Assembly (NCBI GenBank): GCA_016934255.1 | Contig: JAFGTG010000478.1 | Location: 1 to 41,890, forward strand | Reading direction: 5' to 3' | Length of the DNA: 41,890 nucleotides | Source of the DNA: Sedimentisphaerales bacterium | Lineage (GTDB): Bacteria > Planctomycetota > Phycisphaerae > Sedimentisphaerales > Anaerobacaceae | Part shown: positions 33,676 through 41,527 of the stretch, in pieces | Layout of the letters: each line of letters opens with the position of its first letter | Position numbering within the stretch: the first letter of the stretch is position 1 | The notes under the pieces: model-generated | What the model was told of the DNA's origin: nothing | Databases searched by the model: none | Seen by the model: the letters and a program-made list of their open reading frames with translations, nothing else | Translations under genes and position numbers: made by a program

Positions 33676-35823
33676 ATGAAGGCTTTTACACGCATATTTG
33701 TCTATGTTTGGCCGCAATGGCACCGGCTGATCGCCGTTGTCGTCAGTGCGATGCTGATCGGGGTTCTCTTCTCGTTGAGTTTTGCGACGATTGTGCCCCT
33801 GCTGAAGGTCATGATGGGGGAAGAGGGACTGCGCGGCTGGGTGGATCGGAACGTGTGTACCTGGCGGTACGGCATGGACTTCTATGTTCCAGAAACACCC
33901 GATTTCTTAGAAAATCCCAACGAGGATATCGCGCATCACCTGCTGGTTACCCTTGTCAAAGACGAGAGTGAGGCACAAAAGGCCGGTTTGCAGGTTAACG
34001 ACAAGATTATCGGTGCCGGGGCCTCTTCGACCGGTTCAGATTCAACAAGAATGACCCGGGCGCACCTGCTTGAAGCCCTGGCCACAACCGACGGGACACA
34101 ACTGAGGCTCCACGTTAAGCGGGAGAACAAATCGGGCACGCCGGTGATAATGGAATGCCAAATGATGACGCCGCCGAAGCCGTTTTATGCGGACGCCGCC
34201 CAATCGCTCGTGGGTCACATCGTCGAACGCGGCGCCGAGCGGTCGAGCAAGCAGCGCGTCGTTGTTTTCATTATTCTCGCAATGGTCGTCGTTACCATTT
34301 TGCGATGTATCGCCATGTTCTACCAGAAATACCTCGCAGAAAAAGTGGTTCAGGTGGCCATCGCGAATTTGCGAAACGACGTCTTTTCCCACGTGCTGAG
34401 GATGCCGATCGGCTTCTTCTCCCAAGAGGGCACCAGCGATACGGTCAGCCGGATCGTCAACGACACCATTCAGGTCACCCATTCAGTGAAAATAATGCTG
34501 GGTAAGGCGCTGCGCGAACCGATGGAAGCCATCGGCACGCTGACTCTCGCCTTCATTTTGGACTGGAGACTCACGCTGATTTTCCTGGCGTCTGCTCCCG
34601 TGGCCGTCGGATTCGGCGCGGCTTTAGGTAAACAGATTAAGAAGGGCATGAAGAAGTCGCTGGTGAGTACGGCGGCCATGCTTGGCCGTCTCGAAGACGT
34701 CGTCGGCGCCCTGAGCGTCGTCAAGGTTTACAACCGCCAGGACCAGGAGACCTCGGCCTTCAAAGCGGTGAACGCGAAGCTGCTTAAGCGCCTTTTGCAT
34801 ATCACCAAGATCGACGCCGCGACCAGCCCCGTCATGGAAGTGCTCGGCATGATGGCGGGCTCGGCGGCACTGCTCGTCGGCGTTCATTGGGTCGTCAACG
34901 CCAACATGAAATCAAGCTCTTTTTTCGGACTCCTGATCGCACTGGGGGTCACCGCGGAGTGTATCCGCAAGAGCAGCGACGTCTGGAATAAGGTGCAAAT
35001 GTCGAACGCCGCCGCGGAGCGCGTCTTCGCCGTGCTCGACGAGCCCCTTGAACAGGAAATGTCCGGAGCGGAAGAGCTTAAACCGTTAAAGCGGAACATT
35101 GAATTTAAAAATATCGTGTTCACCTATCCGGGAACGCACCGCCCCGTGCTCAAACAGGTCAATCTCACCGTCCCGGCGGGCCATAACGTGGCCATCGTCG
35201 GTCCGAACGGCTCGGGGAAAACCACCCTGGCCAATCTCGTACCGAGATTCTACGATCCCGATTCGGGCCAGGTACTCATCGACGGCAAAGATATTCATCA
35301 TGCCACCTTATTTAGCTTGCGAAATCAGATTGGAATGGTTACGCAACACGTCGTCACGTTCAACGATACCATCGCGGCTAACATCGCCTATGGAAAACCG
35401 GATGCGAGCCGGGAGGAAATCATCGCCGCGGCCAGACGGGCGTTTGCTCATGAATTTATCGTTCCCTTGCCCAAGGGCTACGACACCGTCATCGGCGAGC
35501 AGGGAGCCGGCCTGAGCGGCGGCCAGTTGCAGCGGATTGTCATCGCCCGGGCGATCCTGAAGAATCCCGCCATCTTGATTTTCGACGAAGCGACCAGTCA
35601 GGTGGACGCCGACAGCGAAGCCAAGATTCATAATGCGATCGAGGAGATCATGCGGGACCGAACCAGCTTTATCATCGCCCATCGGTTCAGTACAGTCATT
35701 ACAGCCGACGTGATCGTGGTGATGAACGAGGGGGAAATCGTCGCCCAGGGCCAGCACGACCGATTAATCGAAACCTGCCCGTTATATCAAAGCCTGTACG
35801 AAACGCAGCTCATTAAAGCCTAA
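33676..35823 (+). CDS. MsbA-like ABC exporter with a PDZ-like domain inserted in the first periplasmic loop
   Basis: A 715-aa half-transporter, longer than usual MsbA-type proteins (about 580-600). TM1 lies at about 17-44. Residues 48-190 are an insertion before TM2. Within it, 88-165 reads like a PDZ domain: LLVTLVKDESEAQKAGLQVNDKIIGAG, then LLEALATTDGTQLRLHVKRE. TM2 begins at about 194 (VVVFIILAMVVVTILR). The rest follows the family: FFSQEGTSDTVSRIVNDT coupling helix, Walker A GPNGSGKTT (about 508), signature LSGGQLQR (about 612), Walker B ILIFDEATSQVDADSE (about 633) and the switch His in IIAHRFST. Substrate is probably a lipid or glycolipid, inferred from the fold. It stands alone, followed by a small ORF and a GH130 gene. 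Confidence 0.93.
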   Translation: MKAFTRIFVYVWPQWHRLIAVVVSAMLIGVLFSLSFATIVPLLKVMMGEEGLRGWVDRNVCTWRYGMDFYVPETPDFLENPNEDIAHHLLVTLVKDESEAQKAGLQVNDKIIGAGASSTGSDSTRMTRAHLLEALATTDGTQLRLHVKRENKSGTPVIMECQMMTPPKPFYADAAQSLVGHIVERGAERSSKQRVVVFIILAMVVVTILRCIAMFYQKYLAEKVVQVAIANLRNDVFSHVLRMPIGFFSQEGTSDTVSRIVNDTIQVTHSVKIMLGKALREPMEAIGTLTLAFILDWRLTLIFLASAPVAVGFGAALGKQIKKGMKKSLVSTAAMLGRLEDVVGALSVVKVYNRQDQETSAFKAVNAKLLKRLLHITKIDAATSPVMEVLGMMAGSAALLVGVHWVVNANMKSSSFFGLLIALGVTAECIRKSSDVWNKVQMSNAAAERVFAVLDEPLEQEMSGAEELKPLKRNIEFKNIVFTYPGTHRPVLKQVNLTVPAGHNVAIVGPNGSGKTTLANLVPRFYDPDSGQVLIDGKDIHHATLFSLRNQIGMVTQHVVTFNDTIAANIAYGKPDASREEIIAAARRAFAHEFIVPLPKGYDTVIGEQGAGLSGGQLQRIVIARAILKNPAILIFDEATSQVDADSEAKIHNAIEEIMRDRTSFIIAHRFSTVITADVIVVMNEGEIVAQGQHDRLIETCPLYQSLYETQLIKA

Positions 35824-35858
35824 GCCGCAAGGCGAAACGATGGGGGAAATAACCACAC

Positions 35859-35969
35859 ATGATTGACGATTCACCGGTTAAGACTGAAAATAAAAGAGTT
35901 TTATCCTCCGCTATTGAAAATTTCCACTTTGATTTACTGGAACTTGCCCATCTTGCCGATAATTTATAG
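35859..35969 (+). CDS. Possible small protein of 36 aa
   Basis: A short frame from ATG 35859 (a GGGGGA stretch lies about 11 nt upstream) to TAG 35969 encodes an acidic, helical peptide beginning MIDDSPVKTENKR and ending LELAHLADNL. It lies between the exporter and the GH130 gene in the same direction. No known family. It may be a real small protein or a chance frame; only conservation could tell. Confidence 0.25.
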   Translation: MIDDSPVKTENKRVLSSAIENFHFDLLELAHLADNL

Positions 35970-36054
35970 AATATTCGGGTGTGGATATTCACCCGGAACC
36001 GTTTGAAAATTCAATGACTCCTACGGACCTTTAACGTTTCGGAGAAACGAAGCT

Positions 36055-37014
36055 ATGCCCGAGTTGTTACGACAAAAAAAGGCCCATGACTTATTCACGA
36101 GATATAAGGGCAATCCGATCCTGACCCCCAAGGATTGGCCGTATGCGACGAACGCGGTCTTCAATCCCGCCGCCGCAAGCTTAAACGGGGAAACGCTGCT
36201 GTTGGTGCGCGTCGAAGATATGCGGGGATTTTCCCATCTGACGGTCGCGCGCAGCGCCGACGGGTTTACGAACTGGCAGATCGATTCCACCCCCACGCTC
36301 GAAGCGGATCAGAATTCTCGAGAGGAACGGTGGGGATTGGAAGACCCTCGGATCGTCTGGCTCGAAGAGCAGAAACAATTCGCCGTGACGTATGTCTCTT
36401 TCAGCGAGGGCGGCCCGGTGGTTTCGCTGGCGATCACCAAGAATTTCAAGACGTTCGCCCGCCTCGGCTCCCTGCTGCCGCCGGAGGATAAGGACGCCTG
36501 CCTGTTCCCCCGGCGGTTCAACGGACGATTCGCCCTAATTCACCGGCCCATCGTACGCGGCGAAGCGCACATGTGGATCAGTTTCTCCCCCGACCTCAAG
36601 CACTGGGGCGACCACCGGCCGCTGATTATGACCCGGCACGCTTACTGGGACGGCCAGCGAGTCGGACTGGCCTGCCAGCCCATTGAGACGCCGGAAGGCT
36701 GGATGCTCTTTTACCACGGCGTTCGAAACACGACCGCCGGGGCGATCTATCGCGTCGGATTAGCCCTGCTGGACTTGAACTCGCCCTGGAAAGTCCTGCG
36801 TCGCGGTGACGAATGGGTCCTCGGTCCCAGCGCCTCGTACGAGCGTATCGGCGACGTCAGTGATGTCGTCTTTCCCACCGGGGCCACGGTGCAGGAAGAG
36901 ACCGACCAGATTCATCTTTATTACGGGGCCGCCGACAGCACCATCGCGGTTGCGACGGCCAAGATGAGCGAGTGCATGGACTATTTGATGTCCTGTCCGA
37001 AGATAGAAGAATAA
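36055..37014 (+). CDS. GH130 family glycosidase / mannoside phosphorylase-like, second copy
   Basis: A 319-aa GH130 beta-propeller enzyme: FTRYKGNPILTPKDWP, FNPAAASLNGETLLLVRVEDMRG, TVARSADGFTNW, the WGLEDPRIVW motif with the catalytic-region Asp, VSFSEGGPVVSLA, HRPIVRGEAHMWISFSPDLKHWGDH, EGWMLFYHGVR, YRVGLALLDLNSP and HLYYGAADSTIAVA. It is clearly diverged from the copy at 16730-17665 (for example FNPAA in place of HNAGV), which suggests a different mannoside subfamily. No signal peptide. GGAG lies about 12 nt upstream of the ATG. It is followed by word array H. Confidence 0.93.
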   Translation: MPELLRQKKAHDLFTRYKGNPILTPKDWPYATNAVFNPAAASLNGETLLLVRVEDMRGFSHLTVARSADGFTNWQIDSTPTLEADQNSREERWGLEDPRIVWLEEQKQFAVTYVSFSEGGPVVSLAITKNFKTFARLGSLLPPEDKDACLFPRRFNGRFALIHRPIVRGEAHMWISFSPDLKHWGDHRPLIMTRHAYWDGQRVGLACQPIETPEGWMLFYHGVRNTTAGAIYRVGLALLDLNSPWKVLRRGDEWVLGPSASYERIGDVSDVVFPTGATVQEETDQIHLYYGAADSTIAVATAKMSECMDYLMSCPKIEE

Positions 37015-37030
37015 AACAAAATCTTAAGCA

Positions 37031-37160
37031 CGAAATCCTAAATCCGAAACAAATTCAAAATCCAAATGACATAAATTCAAAACAGAATTTGCGCCGTGAG
37101 CCGGGATTGAGACGTTTTTATTTTGAACATTCGGATTTCGGATTTAGAAATTCGGATTTC
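37031..37160. repeat. Inverted degenerate word array H (AAATCCGAA / TTCGGATTT word)
   Basis: The left arm reads CGAAATCCTAAATCCGAAAC, then AAATTCAAAATCCAAATG and AAATTCAAAAC. The right arm reads GTTTTTATTTTGAACA, then TTCGGATTTCGGATTT and AGAAATTCGGATTTC. They are inverted to each other around a GC-richer centre (37087-37112). The array fills the gap between the convergent GH130 and membrane-protein genes and ends a few nt before the latter's stop codon. Confidence 0.82.
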
Positions 37161-37165
37161 ACCTT

Positions 37166-38182
37166 CTACGATCCTACGAACGGCGGTTGTTGCAATTGAT
37201 GGTCAATTGCGAATTTCGCCCGGACCTTTTCTAACATCTGGGCCTTCTTTTGAATTCTCCAGACCAGTACCGTAATAGGCTCTCGCTTCCTATCCTTGAA
37301 CGTGATGATGATCTTTCCGAAGCCCATGAGCCGTTCGAGAAAGTCGCTTGTATCGATCTTGCTGTTATAGTCTTCCCGCCCGATTTGTTCCCCGGACTCC
37401 GTCGGGCCTTCTTGAATGTTCATATAGTTGGGCGTGATCGTCATGTAATAGAAAAGCCCCTTGAACCAGGAAATGAAAATCGTCAATAAACCGATCACGC
37501 CGATGAGAAGATAGCCTGTCCCATTAATGCTCAGGGCAAGATGTTTGAACAACCTGAGAAAACCCATCACCCAACCCAGTAGATGCAGCCACAACAGAAA
37601 ACATCCCAAACTGACCAGGGAGATCAGAAGAATCTTGATGCTAATGCTGTATTCCTCCACGAGAAAATTTAAAAAGAAAACGCCCAGCCAGCACGCCCCG
37701 ATCACGACGCCGGGAATGGAACCGAAAAACCACATTTGCGCCTCACTGAAATACATCAGCACAGAAGCCAAAAGCGAAGCGATGATCGTCGGAACGTAGA
37801 GGATCTTCGGCGTCCAGTTAAAGATGATAAGCCAATCATTGATGTCCGGGTCGAGATACATGGCTTTTTCCATTCTCAATCTCGTCCGGAGCGTTCGATG
37901 CAGAAGGAACCAGGCGATAACCACAGCGACAAGAAAACCCGCCGCAATATAGATAGCGATCATCTGGTTCGAGGTCCAGCTCATTTCCTTCACCTTCGGC
38001 ACGGCATAACGAATGAAAGCCCATATCCCCACGGCCGCACCAGGCAGCGCGATACATAGGATAACGATGAATAACTTCCGGCGTTTCGGTTTGGGTGTGT
38101 CTTGCTTCTCAAGACGCTGAATCGGATCGACACGTTGGTTATCTTCAAGGTTTTGAGGCTCTTCGATGTTCGGGCCTTCCAT
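37166..38182 (-). CDS. Polytopic membrane protein of unknown function
   Basis: A 338-aa protein with a polar N-terminus of about 35 residues (PQNLEDNQRVDPIQRLEKQDTP), then about seven membrane segments: near 37-57, 74-97, 128-147, 152-175, 183-207 and 222-250, with one pair hard to separate. The C-terminal 80 residues are cytoplasmic and beta-rich: YYMTITPNYMNIQEGP, FLERLMGFGKIIITF, REPITVLVWRI. This resembles the bacterial PH-like (bPH_2/YdbT-type) module, in which a membrane protein reads out ITPxxxxxxxG strands; that match is tentative. AAAGGA lies 8 nt upstream of the ATG. No enzyme motif. Confidence 0.72.
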   Translation of the reverse strand: MEGPNIEEPQNLEDNQRVDPIQRLEKQDTPKPKRRKLFIVILCIALPGAAVGIWAFIRYAVPKVKEMSWTSNQMIAIYIAAGFLVAVVIAWFLLHRTLRTRLRMEKAMYLDPDINDWLIIFNWTPKILYVPTIIASLLASVLMYFSEAQMWFFGSIPGVVIGACWLGVFFLNFLVEEYSISIKILLISLVSLGCFLLWLHLLGWVMGFLRLFKHLALSINGTGYLLIGVIGLLTIFISWFKGLFYYMTITPNYMNIQEGPTESGEQIGREDYNSKIDTSDFLERLMGFGKIIITFKDRKREPITVLVWRIQKKAQMLEKVRAKFAIDHQLQQPPFVGS

Positions 38183-38201
38183 GATCTATCCTTTCTAAAG
38201 G

Positions 38202-38337
38202 TTATCAGAATATCAGGCTATCAGGAAGAAGGATACCAGGAAATCAGGGGATCGGGAAGGAAAATCTCATCACCGACACCTGCCTGATACCCTGATGACC
38301 TGATAGCCGCAACCTGGGTTCCTGATATCCCGATCAC
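38202..38337. repeat. Inverted degenerate word array I (TATCAGG word)
   Basis: The left arm (38202-38260) contains TATCAGAATATCAGGCTATC, AGGAAGAAGGATACCAGG, AAATCAGGGGATCGGG. The right arm (38283-38337) contains CCTGATACCCTGATGACC, TGATAGCC, GTTCCTGATATCCCGATCACC. The word is TATCAGG on the left and CCTGATA on the right. The right arm ends directly at the tolC-like stop codon. Confidence 0.85.
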
Positions 38338-40020
38338 CTAATCCGTCGTCGGCACAATCGGTTCCCATCCCACTTTCGCCGCACCGAGGAGGGTGCCGGT
38401 CGCATAGGCCAGATCGACGAGAGCAATCTGATATTCCGCAAGGGCCTGTATCTCGGCGCTTTGGGAATTGGCAAAATTCGCCTGGGTCTGGAGCACGTCG
38501 GTCGAGGTGTTCAGGCCAAGCTCGAACTGGCGTTTCTCCGCCTCGAACAACCGGCCATCCAGGATCGTGCTTTGCCGGCTGGCCAACACCCGCTGCCAGT
38601 TTGCCTCAAGCTGATCGACGGCGTTGAGCACCTCCAGCTCGATCATCGCCTGGCGATTTTCCCGGCTGGCCAATCGCTGTCGGCGCTGATAAAAGGCCTG
38701 CCGGAGCCGGCTCTTGGCCGCCCCATTACCCAGCGGCACCTCCAACTGCAATCCCACGCGATGATCCTCGAATCGTGTATCAAAAAGCAAATCAAACGAA
38801 TCGTCCCGGGTCGCCCCCAGACCGTTAATATTATACGTATAACCCAAGGTCACCAACGGAAGGGTTTGATTCTTCGCATATTCCACTCCGGCGACGTCTT
38901 CGGCGATTTGCAGTTCCAGTTCAAGCAGCTCCATCCGATGCTCCATCGCCGTCGTCACCAACCGCTTCCTCTCCAACTCATACCGCACGGGATCGGGCTC
39001 GGTCCCAGGGATCAGCACCGTCGGGGTCTGCATCCCCAGACCCACCTTATTAAGCGTCCGCTTGAGTTCACGCTCCCGATCGCGCACATTGTTCTCCGAA
39101 ATGATGATGGCCTCAAGCTGCTGGGCCACGCCGGCCTCGGTCCGGATCACCTCCACTTGGGGTTTGTCCCCGGCGTCCACAAAACGGAGCGCCTGTTGGT
39201 ATAGCGCCTCCGCCAGATCATATTGTTTCTTGCGAACCTCCAATTCCCGCCGGGCGGCATACAGTCGCCAGTACACGCGGTCCACCGCGGCTATCACGCT
39301 GATCACTTCAAGTTTGGTTCGGGCGTCGGTGATTTGTCGTTCGTATTCGGCGATGCGAATAGAATAGGTGTTGACACGTCTCCCGGCGTTACGAAGGAGA
39401 GGCTGACTGATCGACAGGGACATATCTGAACTATAAGAAGGATCGAAAATCGAGTAGGGCGATCCGGTCTTCAAGCGAGCATCCGCCATGTCAAAGTTAA
39501 TCGTCCCACCGGTTCGCAAAGGGACCTGCACACCGAGACCCGCCCCGAAATAGTCGGTTTGCGAGCCTGAAATTTCATCGAGAAATGAGGCGGTCGGCGT
39601 ATCCTGCTTGACATAATTCACATTCGAAGTAAATGCCGCCTCGAACCGGGCCTCTTCCTGGCTGACTCTCTCGGCGGCCATGGCCGGGCTGATAAGCTGC
39701 ACCTTCAGTTCGAGGTTATTCTCCAGCGTCATGGCCCGGCACTGCTCCAGACTCAGCTCAAGCTCTTTCGCCGGGGCTTCATTCACGTCGTTGATATCCC
39801 GAACCTGCTCTTCGGGCTTGGCCTCTTTCAATTCAAGCGTTTGAACTTTTCGAAACCTTTCAGGGGGAATTTGGAGGGCGTAGGGATCCTTCTTACTGAA
39901 AAGATCACACCCGCACATAAGACAGAGGACAGAGATCAGAAGACAGAAAACAGACGACCTGATAAACGACGGACGACGGACGAGGGACGAGAGACGCAAA
40001 GCAAGTAATACTTCGTCCAT
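38338..40020 (-). CDS. TolC-family outer-membrane efflux lipoprotein
   Basis: About 560 aa from the ATG at 40020. The frame stays open to 40206, but that part is repeat array and lacks protein-like sequence. The N-terminus is a lipoprotein signal with lipobox near LMCGC. After a linker comes the outer-membrane efflux protein fold with two repeats of long helices: LEQCRAMTLENNLELKVQL at the start, SISQPLLRNAGRRVNTYSIR strand, DRVYWRLYAARRELEVRKKQYDLAEALYQQA, and a second half with GVEYAKNQTLPLVTLGYTYN, VGLQLEVPLGNGAAKSRLRQA and FELGLNTSTDVLQTQANFANSQ. It would form the outer-membrane channel for the MacB-like pair encoded just upstream. TolC proteins with a lipid anchor belong to the OprM-like type. 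Confidence 0.88.
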   Translation of the reverse strand: MDEVLLALRLSSLVRRPSFIRSSVFCLLISVLCLMCGCDLFSKKDPYALQIPPERFRKVQTLELKEAKPEEQVRDINDVNEAPAKELELSLEQCRAMTLENNLELKVQLISPAMAAERVSQEEARFEAAFTSNVNYVKQDTPTASFLDEISGSQTDYFGAGLGVQVPLRTGGTINFDMADARLKTGSPYSIFDPSYSSDMSLSISQPLLRNAGRRVNTYSIRIAEYERQITDARTKLEVISVIAAVDRVYWRLYAARRELEVRKKQYDLAEALYQQALRFVDAGDKPQVEVIRTEAGVAQQLEAIIISENNVRDRERELKRTLNKVGLGMQTPTVLIPGTEPDPVRYELERKRLVTTAMEHRMELLELELQIAEDVAGVEYAKNQTLPLVTLGYTYNINGLGATRDDSFDLLFDTRFEDHRVGLQLEVPLGNGAAKSRLRQAFYQRRQRLASRENRQAMIELEVLNAVDQLEANWQRVLASRQSTILDGRLFEAEKRQFELGLNTSTDVLQTQANFANSQSAEIQALAEYQIALVDLAYATGTLLGAAKVGWEPIVPTTD

Positions 40021-40200
40021 CGTCCATCCGTGTCGCGGGCATCTTGCCCGCGATTCGAGGGCGGGACGCCCTCGGCACGAGGAACGAATGACGCAAGATG
40101 AATCGTCCTTCGTCCCTCGTCCTCCGCAAGGAGTCCCGAGGACTTTCGTCCATCGTCGTTTTTTGTCTGTCATCTGTCGGCTGCCTTCTGTCATCTGTTT
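39921..40200. repeat. Nested word array J (TCTGTC and CGTCCGT words) with a double hairpin core
   Basis: Two words are nested. Outer: GACAGAGGACAGAGATCAGA at 39921 and its inverse TCTGTCATCTGTCGG at about 40166-40200. Inner: GACGGACGACGGACGAGGGA at about 39968 and its inverse CTTCGTCCATCGTCCATCC at 40011 and TCGTCCTTCGTCCCTCGTCC at 40104. The core has two perfect 7-bp hairpins, CGCGGGC-ATCTT-GCCCGCG (40034-40052) and GAGGGCG-GGA-CGCCCTC (40057-40073). The left half lies inside the tolC-like reading frame; the right half fills the gap to the permease stop. Confidence 0.87.
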
Positions 40201-41464
40201 ACTCATGTCTCAGAGCCTCAATAGGATCGAGTCGGGCGGCTTTGATCGCCGGGAACATACCAAAGAAAACCCCCACCGTGGCCGCAAAGCCGAACGACAG
40301 CGCGATGGCCCACAGGGGAATATACGCCATATCCAGAAGGTCCGCTCCCGGGATATTGGCGATGAATATCGTCAACAACTGGCCGAGTCCGACCCCGATC
40401 AGCCCGCCAAACAAACACAGCACGACCGACTCAACGAGAAATTGCAGCAGGATCGCCGAGGGTTTAGCGCCCACCGCTTTGCGCAAACCGATTTCGCGCG
40501 TGCGTTCGGAGACCGAGACAAGCATGATGTTCATAATACCGACGCCGCCCACGAGCAGAGAGATGCCAACGATCCCGCCCGCCACGGCGGTGACGGTCAT
40601 GGCAAAACTGGTGAACATCTTCTGATACTCCTCAATCACCTCCAGGCGGAAGGTATCCGGATCGCCCGGTTCGAGACGACGGGCCTGCCGGAGAAAGAAA
40701 CGCAGCTCCGCCTGGGCCTCCTTGGACAACTCCGGCGCTCGGCAACTGGCCATGGCATAGATCCAGGGATCCCAGAGCCGATACGCGGTCTCGAAGGGAA
40801 TAAAGACCTCCTTCGACGATCCCATGTCGCTGAACATACCGCCTTTGACGCGCCCCTCGACCACCCCGACAATCTCATAGCTTCGCCGGTCGATGACGAT
40901 CCGTTTGCCGATACAGTCGCGCTCGAGGCGCAGGTCATCCCTCACTTCCGGCGTGATTAAACAGACCTGCCACCCATTCTCCTCATCCATTAGTGTAAAG
41001 GGCCGTCCGTCAATGACGGACCGGTTTTCGATCCGGTGCCAGGAAGGATTGATGCCGTTGATGCGAGCCCCGTCGATACTTTCAACGCCATAATAGACGG
41101 TTTGGCCGCGGTCGGTCATCAACGTGTAGTCTTCGAGGGACGGGCAACGCTCCAACAGGCCCTCGAATTGTTTCGGCGTGAAACGGATTTGCCGCCAATT
41201 GAAATGCCTGAATTTCCCTTCCCGGGGCCAATGCGGAACGATGAAGATTTTATTGGTTCCGAGCGCCTCAAAGTCCTTGAGCACTTTGGCCTTCAGGCCG
41301 GTCAGGGCGGCGATGACCGCGGTCACCGACGCCACGCCGATCACAATGCCGACCGTCGTCAACGTGGAGCGCATTTTATTCGCCCAAATCTGGCCCATGG
41401 CCAGGCGAATGCTTTGCAGGACCAGAGCGACAAACAATAACGGAGCCGCGAGCAGTTGTTTCAT
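40199..41464 (-). CDS. MacB-like ABC transporter permease
   Basis: About 421 aa from the ATG at 41464; a start at 41497 would add MGDDRRCTEAL. The topology is of MacB/FtsX type: TM1 in AMGQIWANKMRSTLTTVGIVIGVASVTAV with the usual amphipathic helix, then a large periplasmic MacB_PCD domain (about 60-280) with VYYGVESIDGARINGINPSW and VIDGRPFTLMDEENGW, and three C-terminal TMs (about 285-310, 335-360, 375-400). It has the hallmark SVSERTREIGLRKAVGAK coupling motif between TM2 and TM3 and ends in FPAIKAARLDPIEALRHE. With the ATPase upstream and the TolC-like gene downstream it forms a tripartite exporter; the periplasmic adaptor is not in view and probably lies beyond the right edge. Substrates could be peptides, lipoproteins or macrolides. 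Confidence 0.92.
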   Translation of the reverse strand: MKQLLAAPLLFVALVLQSIRLAMGQIWANKMRSTLTTVGIVIGVASVTAVIAALTGLKAKVLKDFEALGTNKIFIVPHWPREGKFRHFNWRQIRFTPKQFEGLLERCPSLEDYTLMTDRGQTVYYGVESIDGARINGINPSWHRIENRSVIDGRPFTLMDEENGWQVCLITPEVRDDLRLERDCIGKRIVIDRRSYEIVGVVEGRVKGGMFSDMGSSKEVFIPFETAYRLWDPWIYAMASCRAPELSKEAQAELRFFLRQARRLEPGDPDTFRLEVIEEYQKMFTSFAMTVTAVAGGIVGISLLVGGVGIMNIMLVSVSERTREIGLRKAVGAKPSAILLQFLVESVVLCLFGGLIGVGLGQLLTIFIANIPGADLLDMAYIPLWAIALSFGFAATVGVFFGMFPAIKAARLDPIEALRHE

Positions 41465-41527
41465 GAGCGCCTCCGTGCAACGTCGATCGTCACCCACTCA
41501 CCCGTCCTATCATATATGAACGTGCGT

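Noticed and set aside
38461-39204. 247-aa frame on the plus strand within the TolC-like gene
   Set aside because: Shadow frame of a well-supported gene.
40021-40206. N-terminal extension of the TolC-like frame to the ATG at 40206
   Set aside because: The extra 62 codons are word-array and hairpin DNA with no protein-like pattern, and the signal peptide would then be internal. The ATG at 40020 gives a normal lipoprotein start.
40088-40960. 290-aa frame on the plus strand across the array and permease
   Set aside because: Antisense of the MacB-like permease and of array J; no recognisable domain.
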